This document shows positions 6,762 to 14,417 of a stretch of 43,114 bases of DNA, piece by piece. This DNA comes from an uncultured Pseudomonadota bacterium (GTDB lineage: Bacteria > Pseudomonadota > Zetaproteobacteria > Mariprofundales > Mariprofundaceae). A program made the translations under genes and the position numbers. The notes beneath the pieces are model-generated. The model did no database searches and was not told the origin of the DNA. It saw nothing but the letters and a program-made list of their open reading frames with translations. The stretch's first letter is position 1; the number at the start of each line of letters is the position of its first letter. The stretch is taken from contig CAJXLC010000017.1 in NCBI GenBank assembly GCA_913055645.1, forward strand, positions 1 through 43,114, in the 5' to 3' direction.

Positions 6762-9101
6762 CTACTGCTTGGAGAGCCCAGCATTCACTTGAGCAGTAAG
6801 GAAATTACCCGTACTTTGCAAAGATGCCATGGTTGTTTGCATCAAGGTGAATGATTTGGTCAACGAAACCCTTTGTTGCTCCATCTGAAGATTTAGATCT
6901 TCAATCGTTTTGGTTAAATCATCAAAAGTTGATTGTGAAGATGCAATACTTCCTTGAATCAGACCCGTAAATGGGTTGGAAAACAAATCAAGGACACCTT
7001 CCATCTTGGCACCCAAACCAACACCCAAAGTAATATCTCCAATTGCCCCAGTTGTCGTCCCTGTATAAAAAACACCCAAGCCATCGACATTACCAGAGTT
7101 ACCAATTAACAACTGCCCCGACCCAGTCGCAGGAGAGCCATTAATCGTGCCCGCAATACTGCTACCATTATAAGAACCATCAGTAATACCAAGGCCATCC
7201 ACACTCTGTACAACACTGAAATCTGAACTTGTGCCAAAATTCTTAGACTCAATCGTAACGCCAGTACCCGTTGCTAATGCTGTTAAGCTCATCGCATAGC
7301 GCCCTTCTGTTACCACTGTATCAGTGCCCAAGTTAAGCGTTCCACCACCTTCATTATTGGCAGTTAAGTTGATTGTTAAAAGGCTATCGCCACTTTGAGC
7401 ATCGGTCACTTGAATATGCCCACTCGCATCCAAGCTCGCTACCACCTGTTGGTCAAAAGCTGTTTGAATCGATGACAATAGCGTGCCTACCGTATCTGTC
7501 GCAGGATCAAGTACTGCAAACGATGAACTTACAGCCGCTCCCAACCTATTGGTTCCAGATATGCTAATGGTATCACCCGCTGCGACTGCAAAACCTAAAC
7601 TTGATAGGGTTGAAGATGTTGTTACACCTGTAGCTCCTAAACTCCCCGATAATTGATGCTGTTCAGTAGCCACCTTATCAAATTCTGTATTCAAAGCAGA
7701 TACAATGGATGCTTGACTTTGCCCAAGTTTTAAATTCGCAATCGCCTGACGTCCACTCGCAATATCAGTGAATGTGATGGATTCATTGGCCGCTAAACCA
7801 GCAGTTAAATCCGTAGTTCCCAACACAGAAGCCTTGCTTGCTGCTTGCGTCACATTTACTTGATACGTTCCCGAAGGCGTATTCAAACCCGGAGTCATAA
7901 ACTGCAATTGACTATTGGATGAACTGCCATTGGCAACAAACACGTCTCGAATGGCAGTCGGATCAGTCGTTAAAAAAGTATCAAAACGGGTATTATTAAT
8001 TGTCAGCTGACCTTTCTCATCAGGCTCAACACCAATCATCACCATACTGTTTCTATCACTTGCCAACCCAGGCACACTTTGAAGAAGACTATTAGATAGT
8101 GTGCTTTGAATCGACTTAAGAATTCCCTCACTAGCTAATACACCAGTTGTATTAGTATTTGAATCAAAAACAAACTGATCATTCACCAACGATTGCACTT
8201 TGTTATAAGCATCCACAAAGGACTGCACATTGGCTGTTAATGCTGTGGTATCAACGGAAATATTCATATTTACAGTCACCGTTGGGTCTGCTTGTTTTAA
8301 GTTAAGCGTCACACCAGCTAGAGCATCTGAAATACTATTGCTACTGCGGGTTAAGGATAGTCCATCAATACTTACCTGTGCATCCTGAGGTGCTTGCAAA
8401 GATTGCCGTGCATTGGTCTGTCCTACGGCACCCAATTGCAAGTTCGCAAGTGTACCTCCACTATCTAGCGCAGCACCCGATAAAGAAAAACCAGTTGCTC
8501 CCGTAGCATCTGAAGCCAATACAAGTCGATAATCATTGTTTGCAACTTTTAATACTGATGCTGAAACCCCTGTCGCTGACGCTCCAGTATTTTGCTGATT
8601 AATGCTGGCGGCAATATCTTGTAGTGTATCGCCTGCTGCAACATTCACCGTAGATGTGCCAATCTGGAAACTACCAGTTAAACCTAACGAGCTGGTATCA
8701 CTGGTAATGGCTGTGCCTGCACTATCTTTCACACCCACCGATGAAGATAAGCGCTCTGCCTGCGCCACTTGTTGCACGATAATGCTATGCTTTCCAGCTG
8801 AAACACTATCCGTACCTGTTACATCTAATAAACTAGAAGCAGAAACAGTGGAAGAACTACTACCTAAACTTGCTGAATAAGAAAAAAACTTCGCACTGTC
8901 AGCCATCGCCACTGCTGTGGATTTAAACGATAACATCGCATCATTAATCGCTGTAAAAGCATCCTGTTTAGCTGTTTGAGCATCTTGCTTTTTCTGGGCT
9001 TGAGAAATTCCCAGCTTATCAAATGCTAACAAGCCATCCACTGCTTTGGTAACATCAAAACCAGCAACGCCTGTAACAGAACTGGATATAACATTAGCCA
9101 T
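6762..9101 (-). CDS. fliD: Flagellar filament cap protein FliD (HAP2), unusually long
   Basis: A 779-residue FliD, the pentameric cap that folds flagellin at the filament tip. The HAP2 N-terminal domain covers about residues 8-115 (GVAGFDVTKAVDGLLAFDK ...), followed by a flagellin-hook IN-like motif near 155-200. The C-terminal HAP2 domain is split: 240-390 (VDAYNKVQSLVND ... TTDPTAIRDVFV) and 674-779, with the coiled-coil end TIEDLNLQMEQQRVSLTKSFTLMQTTM. Residues of about 391-672 form an extra Ser/Thr/Gly-rich beta region absent from the 468-residue E. coli protein, and it contains a second IN-like stretch (DTVGTLLSSIQTAFDQQV). Such insertions are expected to be surface exposed. It starts 6 bp after flaG, so the two are co-transcribed. 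Confidence 0.95.
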   Translation of the reverse strand: MANVISSSVTGVAGFDVTKAVDGLLAFDKLGISQAQKKQDAQTAKQDAFTAINDAMLSFKSTAVAMADSAKFFSYSASLGSSSSTVSASSLLDVTGTDSVSAGKHSIIVQQVAQAERLSSSVGVKDSAGTAITSDTSSLGLTGSFQIGTSTVNVAAGDTLQDIAASINQQNTGASATGVSASVLKVANNDYRLVLASDATGATGFSLSGAALDSGGTLANLQLGAVGQTNARQSLQAPQDAQVSIDGLSLTRSSNSISDALAGVTLNLKQADPTVTVNMNISVDTTALTANVQSFVDAYNKVQSLVNDQFVFDSNTNTTGVLASEGILKSIQSTLSNSLLQSVPGLASDRNSMVMIGVEPDEKGQLTINNTRFDTFLTTDPTAIRDVFVANGSSSNSQLQFMTPGLNTPSGTYQVNVTQAASKASVLGTTDLTAGLAANESITFTDIASGRQAIANLKLGQSQASIVSALNTEFDKVATEQHQLSGSLGATGVTTSSTLSSLGFAVAAGDTISISGTNRLGAAVSSSFAVLDPATDTVGTLLSSIQTAFDQQVVASLDASGHIQVTDAQSGDSLLTINLTANNEGGGTLNLGTDTVVTEGRYAMSLTALATGTGVTIESKNFGTSSDFSVVQSVDGLGITDGSYNGSSIAGTINGSPATGSGQLLIGNSGNVDGLGVFYTGTTTGAIGDITLGVGLGAKMEGVLDLFSNPFTGLIQGSIASSQSTFDDLTKTIEDLNLQMEQQRVSLTKSFTLMQTTMASLQSTGNFLTAQVNAGLSKQ

Positions 9102-9107
9102 AATAAA

Positions 9108-9488
9108 TTACGCTTTTTTATCCAAAATAAGACCAATCATTTCACGCAGCGCAATTTGATGACGAATAAAATCCTTGGATGGTATTTCGCGTACAACAGC
9201 ACCACTATTTTGATCAATGATCTTTACATACAATAGATTCAACTTGGATTCATAAGCAAAACTAATCGTCTCATTCGAGCCTGCCGATGCCAGCATCTGA
9301 TTTGCCTTATTCACTGCTGCTTGCACGCTTTTTTCAGTCACTGCGGGTTCTCTTTGAATATTCTGCACATTGGATGACTGAGGTGCAACACGCTGCTGAA
9401 CTGGTGCGGTTGATACAGCCGCAGTAGCGTTCACCATTGGCGTTGAAGCCACAGGTGCTTGTGTAGTAATTGGGGTAATAACAGCCAT
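9108..9488 (-). CDS. flaG: FlaG-family flagellar protein
   Basis: A 126-residue protein with a low-complexity Ala/Val/Pro/Thr N-terminal half and a conserved C-terminal FlaG domain (about 65-126: NETISFAYESKLNLLYVKIIDQNSGAVVREIPSKDFIRHQIALREMIGLILD). FlaG proteins influence filament length in polar flagella; the biochemical role is not settled. It lies between fliC and fliD, the normal FlaG place in Vibrio, Pseudomonas and Aeromonas clusters. A strong AAAGGAGG ribosome site precedes the ATG. Confidence 0.9.
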   Translation of the reverse strand: MAVITPITTQAPVASTPMVNATAAVSTAPVQQRVAPQSSNVQNIQREPAVTEKSVQAAVNKANQMLASAGSNETISFAYESKLNLLYVKIIDQNSGAVVREIPSKDFIRHQIALREMIGLILDKKA

Positions 9489-9534
9489 GATTCAACCTCC
9501 TTTGATGATTTGATGACTTTACGTAAATAAAAAC

Positions 9535-9564
9535 AGTATAGCTTCTATTTAGGTAAAATCACAA
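9535..9564 (-). promoter_or_regulatory. Possible sigma-70-like promoter for flaG-fliD
   Basis: On the minus strand TTGTGA (plus 9559-9564) and TATACT (plus 9535-9540) are 18 bp apart, 47 bp upstream of the flaG start. The -35 box lies inside the right arm of the flagellin terminator. No good sigma-28 box (TAAA-N15-GCCGATAA) is seen in this gap. Confidence 0.3.
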
Positions 9565-9588
9565 CCTCCCCCAAGGCGGGGAGGTTGT
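9561..9588 (-). terminator. Flagellin transcription terminator
   Basis: A perfect 11-bp G/C-rich stem (ACAACCTCCCC with GGGGAGGTTGT) with a 6-base loop lies 13 bp after the fliC stop. In the fliC direction it is followed by GATTTT. It separates abundant fliC transcript from flaG-fliD. Confidence 0.8.
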
Positions 9589-9601
9589 AATCTTAAACAT
9601 C

Positions 9602-10801
9602 TTATCTAAACAAAGATAATACGTTTCGTGAAGCTTGATTGGCTTGAGCAAGCATAGAAGTACTGGCTTGAGTCAAGATTTTATTCTTGGTAAAGTCAGC
9701 CATTTCGGTCGCCATATTCGCATCACGAATAGATGATACAGATGCAGTGGTTTGCTCAATACTTGTTGCCAAGTTAGCTTGAACAAAAGCCACTTGATTC
9801 TGCGTCGCACCCAAATCGGCACGTTGTTTAACCAATGTGTCCATCGCGTTCTTAGCAGTATCGATATAAGTCTGAGCACCTGCCTGAGTCGTTAAAGCGC
9901 CAGCAGTACCCGATAGACCTAAACCCGCAGTGGTATATTTATTCGTTAAATTTATGGTTACCTGATTATTGGTATTGTTATCCGCACCAACTTGGAATGA
10001 CAATGCCGCTGCATACGCGGAAGTAGTAGAAGGTGTACCAGCAGTGATAGTATTCGTATCAGCTACTCCACCTGCAGCACCACGTGTACCTAGAGTTAAG
10101 GTCATTGTCATTGTGTCACCAGCAGCATTGCTCAACGTAACAGTGTTCGCACCATTATAATTCACAGAACCAGCAGCGATACTACCTGTAAACCCAGCAG
10201 TACCAGTCACAGCAAGAGTATCAGCTGCAGCATTAGCGCCTTGGGTAATTGTAGAAACCACAGTTCCCGAAGCAACACCTGAAGTAATGGGAGTGCCAGC
10301 AAGTGTTGATGATGATGTACCTGCGGCCGTACCAGAAGCAGATGATAACGTTGATGCCACTGCGGTTGTAGTTGTAGATGAATCAAGACCATTCAATAGA
10401 TTTACACCATTAAAGTTGGTAGAATTCGCAATTTTATTAATCGCTGATTCCAATTTAACACGTTCTGCATCCAGCTTACCAAGTTCGCCTGCATTGTTCG
10501 CAGAAGCAGCCTGAACCGCTAGTGTCTGAATACGTGCTGTCATATTTTGAATTTCATTTACACCCGCATCCGCCATTTTTACCATGGCTTGTGCTTGTGA
10601 TGCATTCAAAGATGCGGCTTTCAAACGTGAAGATTGTGCATCCAATTTTGAAGAAACCGCAAAACCAGCGGCATCATCGGCTGCATTGTTAATCCGGAAG
10701 CCAGAAGATAGACGTTCCAGAGATTTGTTCATGTTCACACTATTTGTATTAATATTTTTAAGGGCCGTATTTGCACCCATATTGGTTTGTACTGATAGCA
10801 T
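9602..10801 (-). CDS. fliC: Flagellin FliC
   Basis: A 399-residue flagellin, the filament subunit. The conserved N-terminal D0/D1 region covers about 1-140 (TNMGANTALKNINTNSVNM, LERLSSGFRINNAADDAAG, then the coiled D1 helices). The central 145-310 region is a variable Ser/Thr/Ala/Gly-rich beta segment. The C-terminal D1/D0 is about 312-399 (SSIRDANMATEMADF, ILTQASTSMLAQANQASRNVLSLFR). Both conserved ends are intact, so it should polymerise. The Ser/Thr-rich middle is a plausible target for surface modification (inference). GGAGAG lies 5 bp before the ATG. It is driven by a sigma-28 promoter and closed by its own terminator; only one flagellin gene is present in the window. Confidence 0.97.
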   Translation of the reverse strand: MLSVQTNMGANTALKNINTNSVNMNKSLERLSSGFRINNAADDAAGFAVSSKLDAQSSRLKAASLNASQAQAMVKMADAGVNEIQNMTARIQTLAVQAASANNAGELGKLDAERVKLESAINKIANSTNFNGVNLLNGLDSSTTTTAVASTLSSASGTAAGTSSSTLAGTPITSGVASGTVVSTITQGANAAADTLAVTGTAGFTGSIAAGSVNYNGANTVTLSNAAGDTMTMTLTLGTRGAAGGVADTNTITAGTPSTTSAYAAALSFQVGADNNTNNQVTINLTNKYTTAGLGLSGTAGALTTQAGAQTYIDTAKNAMDTLVKQRADLGATQNQVAFVQANLATSIEQTTASVSSIRDANMATEMADFTKNKILTQASTSMLAQANQASRNVLSLFR

Positions 10802-10808
10802 AATTCTC

Positions 10809-10896
10809 TCCGTAGTATATTAATTCGTGAACGACTTCCTGCCCTGTCACGCCCTGCATCGCTGCAAGTAAGGAAGGCATCCTTGCCGTCCTAATG
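10809..10896 (-). promoter_or_regulatory. Structured fliC leader with several GGA motifs
   Basis: The leader of about 95 nt contains GGA on the transcript at plus positions 10889-10891, 10880-10882, 10837-10839 and 10809-10811; the last lies within the ribosome site. GCAAG/CTTGC arms can form a hairpin around the second GGA. GGA in a loop and in the ribosome site is the CsrA binding arrangement known for flagellin mRNAs. CsrA action here is inference. Confidence 0.3.
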
Positions 10897-10902
10897 AGTT
10901 AT

Positions 10903-10929
10903 GTATCGACGAGTGTTATCTGGACTTTA
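10903..10929 (-). promoter_or_regulatory. Sigma-28 (FliA) promoter of fliC
   Basis: On the minus strand TAAA (plus 10926-10929), 15 bp, then GTCGATAC (plus 10903-10910) match the sigma-28 consensus TAAA-N15-GCCGATAA at all four -35 bases and six of eight -10 bases. It is about 100 bp upstream of the fliC start and downstream of recG. Confidence 0.75.
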
Positions 10930-10973
10930 ATTTTTTTACATTTATTTTTTACTTTGTCACAAAACAATCAAAA

Positions 10974-12986
10974 TCAATCCACGCTATCCGCCAAAGGTCG
11001 CCAAAATTGAACCATCGCATCCGTTACCTCAAAATCAGGAAGATGCTCATGCCACTGTTGCACCCATGCTATATCTTGTGAAAGATCTAACAAACGAAAT
11101 CCTGCATCACCACTTTGGCGCGTACCAATAGCATCACCAGAGCCACGCAATTGTAAATCTTTTTCAGCCAACGCCAATCCATCATGGCTTTTCACCATCA
11201 TCTCTAAACGCTGCAAACCTGTTGCGGATATATCTTTATCGGGCAATAAAACACAATAGCCTTGCTCATGCGAGCGACCCACACGTCCACGCAGTTGATG
11301 TAATTGTGCTAAGCCATAATGATTAGCTTGATCAATCACAATCAATCTAGCCTCTGCAACATTTACACCCACTTCAACAACCGTGGTTGAAACAAGTAAA
11401 CAACAAGCCCCCTGCGTAAAAGCATCTAAAGCCTGTTGTTTATCTTTGCTTTTCATACGTCCATGTAGACCCAAAACACCTGCCGTTGGGAAGTGTTGTT
11501 TTAATGCATCCACACGCTCTGCAACAGATATGCCTTCATTATCTTCCTCGTCCTCATCAATACGCGGGACAATCCAATAAATACGTCCCCCTGTATCAAG
11601 CAAACGTTGCATACCTGCGGCTAACTGCGATAAAGAGTTCGATTTTATTACCCGTGTATCCACAGGTTTTCTACCCATAGGCATGCCTCGCATTACGGTT
11701 AAATCCATATCACCATACACCGACATCGCCAATGAACGCGGAATCGGAGTGGCAGTCATACCCAATAAATGCACTGGTGCGGAAGTCTCCGTTTTTTTCT
11801 CAGTCAAAGCCCAACGTTGCTTTACACCAAAGCGGTGTTGCTCATCCACAATCGCCAAGCCTAAATTCATATACATCACATCATCTGAAATAAGTGCATG
11901 CGTACCGACCACACACTTGACCGAACCATCCGCTAAACCAGCCAATATATTTCGACGTGCTACAGCCTTGGTACTTCCTGTTAATAGATATACTTCTATA
12001 CCCATAGGCTGAAGAAGCTCTGATAATGTTTGATAGTGTTGTGTTGCCAATACTTCCGTCGGAGCCATAAACGCGGTTTGCAAACCATGCTCAATCACCG
12101 TGACAATCGCCAATGCTGCAACCCATGTTTTACCTGCACCCACATCACCCTGCACCAAACGATGCATACGTTGCCCTGATGCTAAATCGCTTTGAATATC
12201 CTGCCATGCTGTTTGCTGACCTAGGGTTAAATCAAAGGGTAACGAGTCTACAAGTTTTTGACTCATCCGACGTTTATCCATCTTCACAGCTTCACATGTA
12301 GCAGTACGCCGTTGCGCTTGCATTAACTTTAAATAAACCAATAACTCTTCTGATTTCAGACGCTGCAATGCTTTTTTTACATGCCCATCATCAAGTTCTT
12401 TGGGCTGATGCACTATGCATAATGCCTCTCGTAACAGCATATTCGTCACATCATCAAGCGGACTTATCGACGTATTTGGAAGCATTGCCAAGATTTGCTC
12501 AATAAAGCTGCCCAAACGCTTACCAGTCAAACCTGCTACACTGCCATACACTGCGCTCACACCGGCAACAAACTGCTCTGCAACACACCAGTCAGGATGT
12601 ACCATCTGGCATTGCTGCCGCCAAAATTTCACGGTACCGCGTACGGAAATCTCTCGACCTTCCTGCAAACGAGCATCGCCCATCATATAGCCTGCATGAA
12701 AAAAGTTTAACGTTATGTCACCTGTTTCATCGGCTAAAATCATCGAAACCTGTTTTTTTCGCCCAAAGCCATGCGAACGCTTACGCACAATGCGCCCTTG
12801 AATACGGGCTTCCATACCTTCTTTTAACGTGGCAATCGGATGAATCTGGCGATCATCTATGTAAGTACGCGGCAGATGAAAAAGCAAATCCCCCAATGTA
12901 TTTACATCACGTGCAGCCAAACGTTTTTCTAACGCAGGACCAACACCTGAAAGTTTATTCAAAGGCAACAATAATAATGAGTACAC
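10974..12986 (-). CDS. recG: ATP-dependent DNA helicase RecG
   Basis: About 670 residues, close to the usual 690. RecG regresses stalled replication forks and processes branched DNA. The N-terminal wedge domain with an OB fold covers about 50-150. The SF2 helicase core has Walker A GDVGAGKT (about 280-287), DEQHRFG as motif II (about 381), TATPIPRS as motif III, and VVEVGVN and QLRGRVGR further on. The RecG-type C-terminus (AEKDLQLRGSGDAIGTRQSG) is present. The start is uncertain: GTG at 12986 gives VYSLLLLPLNKLSGVG, aligning with the family N-terminus and following an AGGA; a longer GTG start at 13013 adds nine non-conserved residues without a ribosome site. It is upstream of fliC on the same strand. 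Confidence 0.95.
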   Translation of the reverse strand: MYSLLLLPLNKLSGVGPALEKRLAARDVNTLGDLLFHLPRTYIDDRQIHPIATLKEGMEARIQGRIVRKRSHGFGRKKQVSMILADETGDITLNFFHAGYMMGDARLQEGREISVRGTVKFWRQQCQMVHPDWCVAEQFVAGVSAVYGSVAGLTGKRLGSFIEQILAMLPNTSISPLDDVTNMLLREALCIVHQPKELDDGHVKKALQRLKSEELLVYLKLMQAQRRTATCEAVKMDKRRMSQKLVDSLPFDLTLGQQTAWQDIQSDLASGQRMHRLVQGDVGAGKTWVAALAIVTVIEHGLQTAFMAPTEVLATQHYQTLSELLQPMGIEVYLLTGSTKAVARRNILAGLADGSVKCVVGTHALISDDVMYMNLGLAIVDEQHRFGVKQRWALTEKKTETSAPVHLLGMTATPIPRSLAMSVYGDMDLTVMRGMPMGRKPVDTRVIKSNSLSQLAAGMQRLLDTGGRIYWIVPRIDEDEEDNEGISVAERVDALKQHFPTAGVLGLHGRMKSKDKQQALDAFTQGACCLLVSTTVVEVGVNVAEARLIVIDQANHYGLAQLHQLRGRVGRSHEQGYCVLLPDKDISATGLQRLEMMVKSHDGLALAEKDLQLRGSGDAIGTRQSGDAGFRLLDLSQDIAWVQQWHEHLPDFEVTDAMVQFWRPLADSVD

Positions 12987-13013
12987 GCCGTTATTTTGTC
13001 CTGAAAAACACAC

Positions 13014-13544
13014 ACACTCAAGTCATTTAAGACTTTTTTCAGGTCATGGCATTTTATATGCAACATTATATCCATAGCATGAATACCCTTTGCAAGGAGA
13101 GATGATGGAAAATACGTAAGCTATTGATTCAGTGTGATATATATCATTGCATGGAAATACCCTACCATCATGGTTAGGGGAAGAATGTGCCGTGCTTGGG
13201 AAAAATATACCCATGCTCAATGATAAAATAAATATAATGAGAGAGGTAACGACCAATATTATATGGGTTTAACGTTGGCTCTAGGTCTAAAATACGAACC
13301 CTCACAAAGGGCTGAATTCTTACCATCACGGCAGGAAGCTACGTCCTTTAACCTAAAGCAAGGGCTTACAAGCAATGATACAAACGTAAAAAATAACCCT
13401 GTGATTGATGTTAAGCCCATTGAAATCAACACACCACCTACCACACGGATAAATAATCAACATTACGATTATCTCACCTATAATATACGTGCAACACTGG
13501 ATATCATGCATGCTATTGGCACACAGCTTCATATAACTATATAG
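13014..13544. other. Gene-poor stretch upstream of recG
   Basis: Apart from the weak reading frame at 13263-13544, this AT-rich stretch shows no recognisable gene. A minus-strand frame at 13044-13256 starts with TTG and has a hydrophobic, signal-peptide-like start ending in AHS. It has no ribosome site and no family resemblance, so I do not call it. Confidence 0.4.
13263..13544 (+). CDS. Hypothetical small protein, doubtful
   Basis: A 93-residue frame with protein-like composition (GLTLALGLKYEP ... HYDYLTYNIRATLDIMHAIG) and no family I recognise. The only nearby purine-rich stretch (GAGAGG) is about 15 bp before the ATG, too far for a good ribosome site. Its stop codon TAG falls immediately before the first base of the MITE-like element, so the original gene, if real, may have been cut short by that insertion. 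It could equally be chance coding in AT-rich DNA. Confidence 0.25.
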   Translation: MGLTLALGLKYEPSQRAEFLPSRQEATSFNLKQGLTSNDTNVKNNPVIDVKPIEINTPPTTRINNQHYDYLTYNIRATLDIMHAIGTQLHITI

Positions 13545-13641
13545 CCCGCATGATTCATAAATACTGTCGCGCCCTTGCTTGCCCCTTAATTCGCAACAAA
13601 TCTTCTGCGCAATCATCCCGACGATTTATGAATCATGCGGG
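13545..13641. mobile_element. 97-bp MITE-like element with 18-bp terminal inverted repeats
   Basis: CCCGCATGATTCATAAAT (13545-13562) and its exact reverse complement (13624-13641) bound a 61-bp interior without coding capacity. The similarity continues inward imperfectly (ACTGTCG against CGACG). Size, perfect ends and lack of a gene suggest a non-autonomous transposon or solo IS-end pair. The flanks show TAG on the left and TTAG on the right, too short to call a target duplication. The parent IS family is not determined. Confidence 0.65.
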
Positions 13642-13772
13642 TTAGCTTCTCAAGGTCTTATAAAGCAAGTCAATATTGATACTTTTATACATTAAATATT
13701 CTTTCATTATTTTTTTCTTGTATGATGCACAACAATACCCTAAAGTGCGCCGCGTTTGACGGAGGTTATGTA

Positions 13773-13964
13773 ATGGCAAAGCGTTGTGAAGTATGCGGAA
13801 AAGGTCCTATGAGCGGCAATAATGTGAGTCACGCTCACAATACGACTCGTCGTCGTTTTTTGCCTAACCTGAAAAGTGTTCGTGCACTGGTTTCTGGTCA
13901 AGTTAAAAAGGTTCGTGTTTGTACACGTTGCCTACGCTCTGGCAAGGTTACAAAAGCGGCTTAA
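13773..13964 (+). CDS. rpmB: 50S ribosomal protein L28, zinc-binding form
   Basis: A 63-residue L28 of the large ribosomal subunit. The family core [19 protein letters not shown] is clear. Two CxxC pairs (C5/C8 and C50/C53) would bind zinc, unlike E. coli L28 (78 residues, no CxxC pairs). The start at MAKRCEVCG follows GGAGG by a few bases; an upstream ATG would add 17 non-conserved residues. rpmG, the usual partner downstream, is absent and a terminator follows 17 bp after the stop, so the gene is monocistronic. It is convergent with ridA. Confidence 0.95.
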   Translation: MAKRCEVCGKGPMSGNNVSHAHNTTRRRFLPNLKSVRALVSGQVKKVRVCTRCLRSGKVTKAA

Positions 13965-13981
13965 ACCATCTCTTTTTCTTA

Positions 13982-14009
13982 AAAGGCATCCTTTTGGGTG
14001 CCTTTTTTT
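13982..14009 (+). terminator. rpmB intrinsic terminator
   Basis: AAAGGCATCC (13982-13991), a TTTT loop and GGGTGCCTTT (13996-14005, one G-T pair) are followed by more T. It ends the rpmB transcript and lies 24 bp from the convergent ridA stop. Confidence 0.85.
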
Positions 14010-14033
14010 ATGCACTAAATCATATAACCTTGA

Positions 14034-14417
14034 TTAAGCAAGCCGTGCGATTAAATCCATCTCCACCTTGGCTCCCAAAGGAAGAGCTGCAACAGCAACC
14101 GTTGCACGTGCAGGTCTATGTTCACCCAACCATTCAGCATAAATAGTATTCACCAACGGAAAGTCTGTCATATCCACCAAAAAGATATTCACTTTTAAAA
14201 TATCTTCTGTACTTGCACCTGCCTCTTGCAATACCGCAGTAAGATTCTTTGTTACCTGCTCTGCTTGCGCCTCAACATCATCAGCGACCATCTTTCCAAG
14301 CTTGGGGTCAAGTCCAATCTGCCCAGAAGCATATAATATATCTGCATGTACCGTTGCCTGACTATAAGGTCCAACTGCCTTGGGTGCTGACTCTGAATGA
14401 ATCACTTGAATACTCAT
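14034..14417 (-). CDS. ridA: RidA family enamine/imine deaminase
   Basis: A 127-residue RidA/YjgF protein. It hydrolyses reactive 2-aminoacrylate-type enamines made by PLP enzymes, acting as a trimer in the cytosol. Visible landmarks are APKAVGPYSQATV near the N-terminus, LYASGQIGLDP, and the C-terminal region RPARATVAVAALPLGAKVEMDLIA with the catalytic-type Arg (HRPARATV) and Glu (KVEMD). The start codon overlaps the spoT stop by 4 bp (ATGA), so the two are translationally coupled. The spoT-ridA order is common in proteobacteria. Confidence 0.95.
   Translation of the reverse strand: MSIQVIHSESAPKAVGPYSQATVHADILYASGQIGLDPKLGKMVADDVEAQAEQVTKNLTAVLQEAGASTEDILKVNIFLVDMTDFPLVNTIYAEWLGEHRPARATVAVAALPLGAKVEMDLIARLA

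Noticed and set aside
9489-9560. Sigma-28 promoter before flaG
   Set aside because: TAAA is present but no GCCGATAA-like box lies 15 bp downstream.
13044-13256. Small secreted protein on the minus strand
   Set aside because: It begins with TTG, has no ribosome site and no known family; the signal-like start alone is weak support.
13353-13616. 87-residue minus-strand frame
   Set aside because: It spans one end of the MITE-like element and the opposite strand of another weak frame; coding is incidental.
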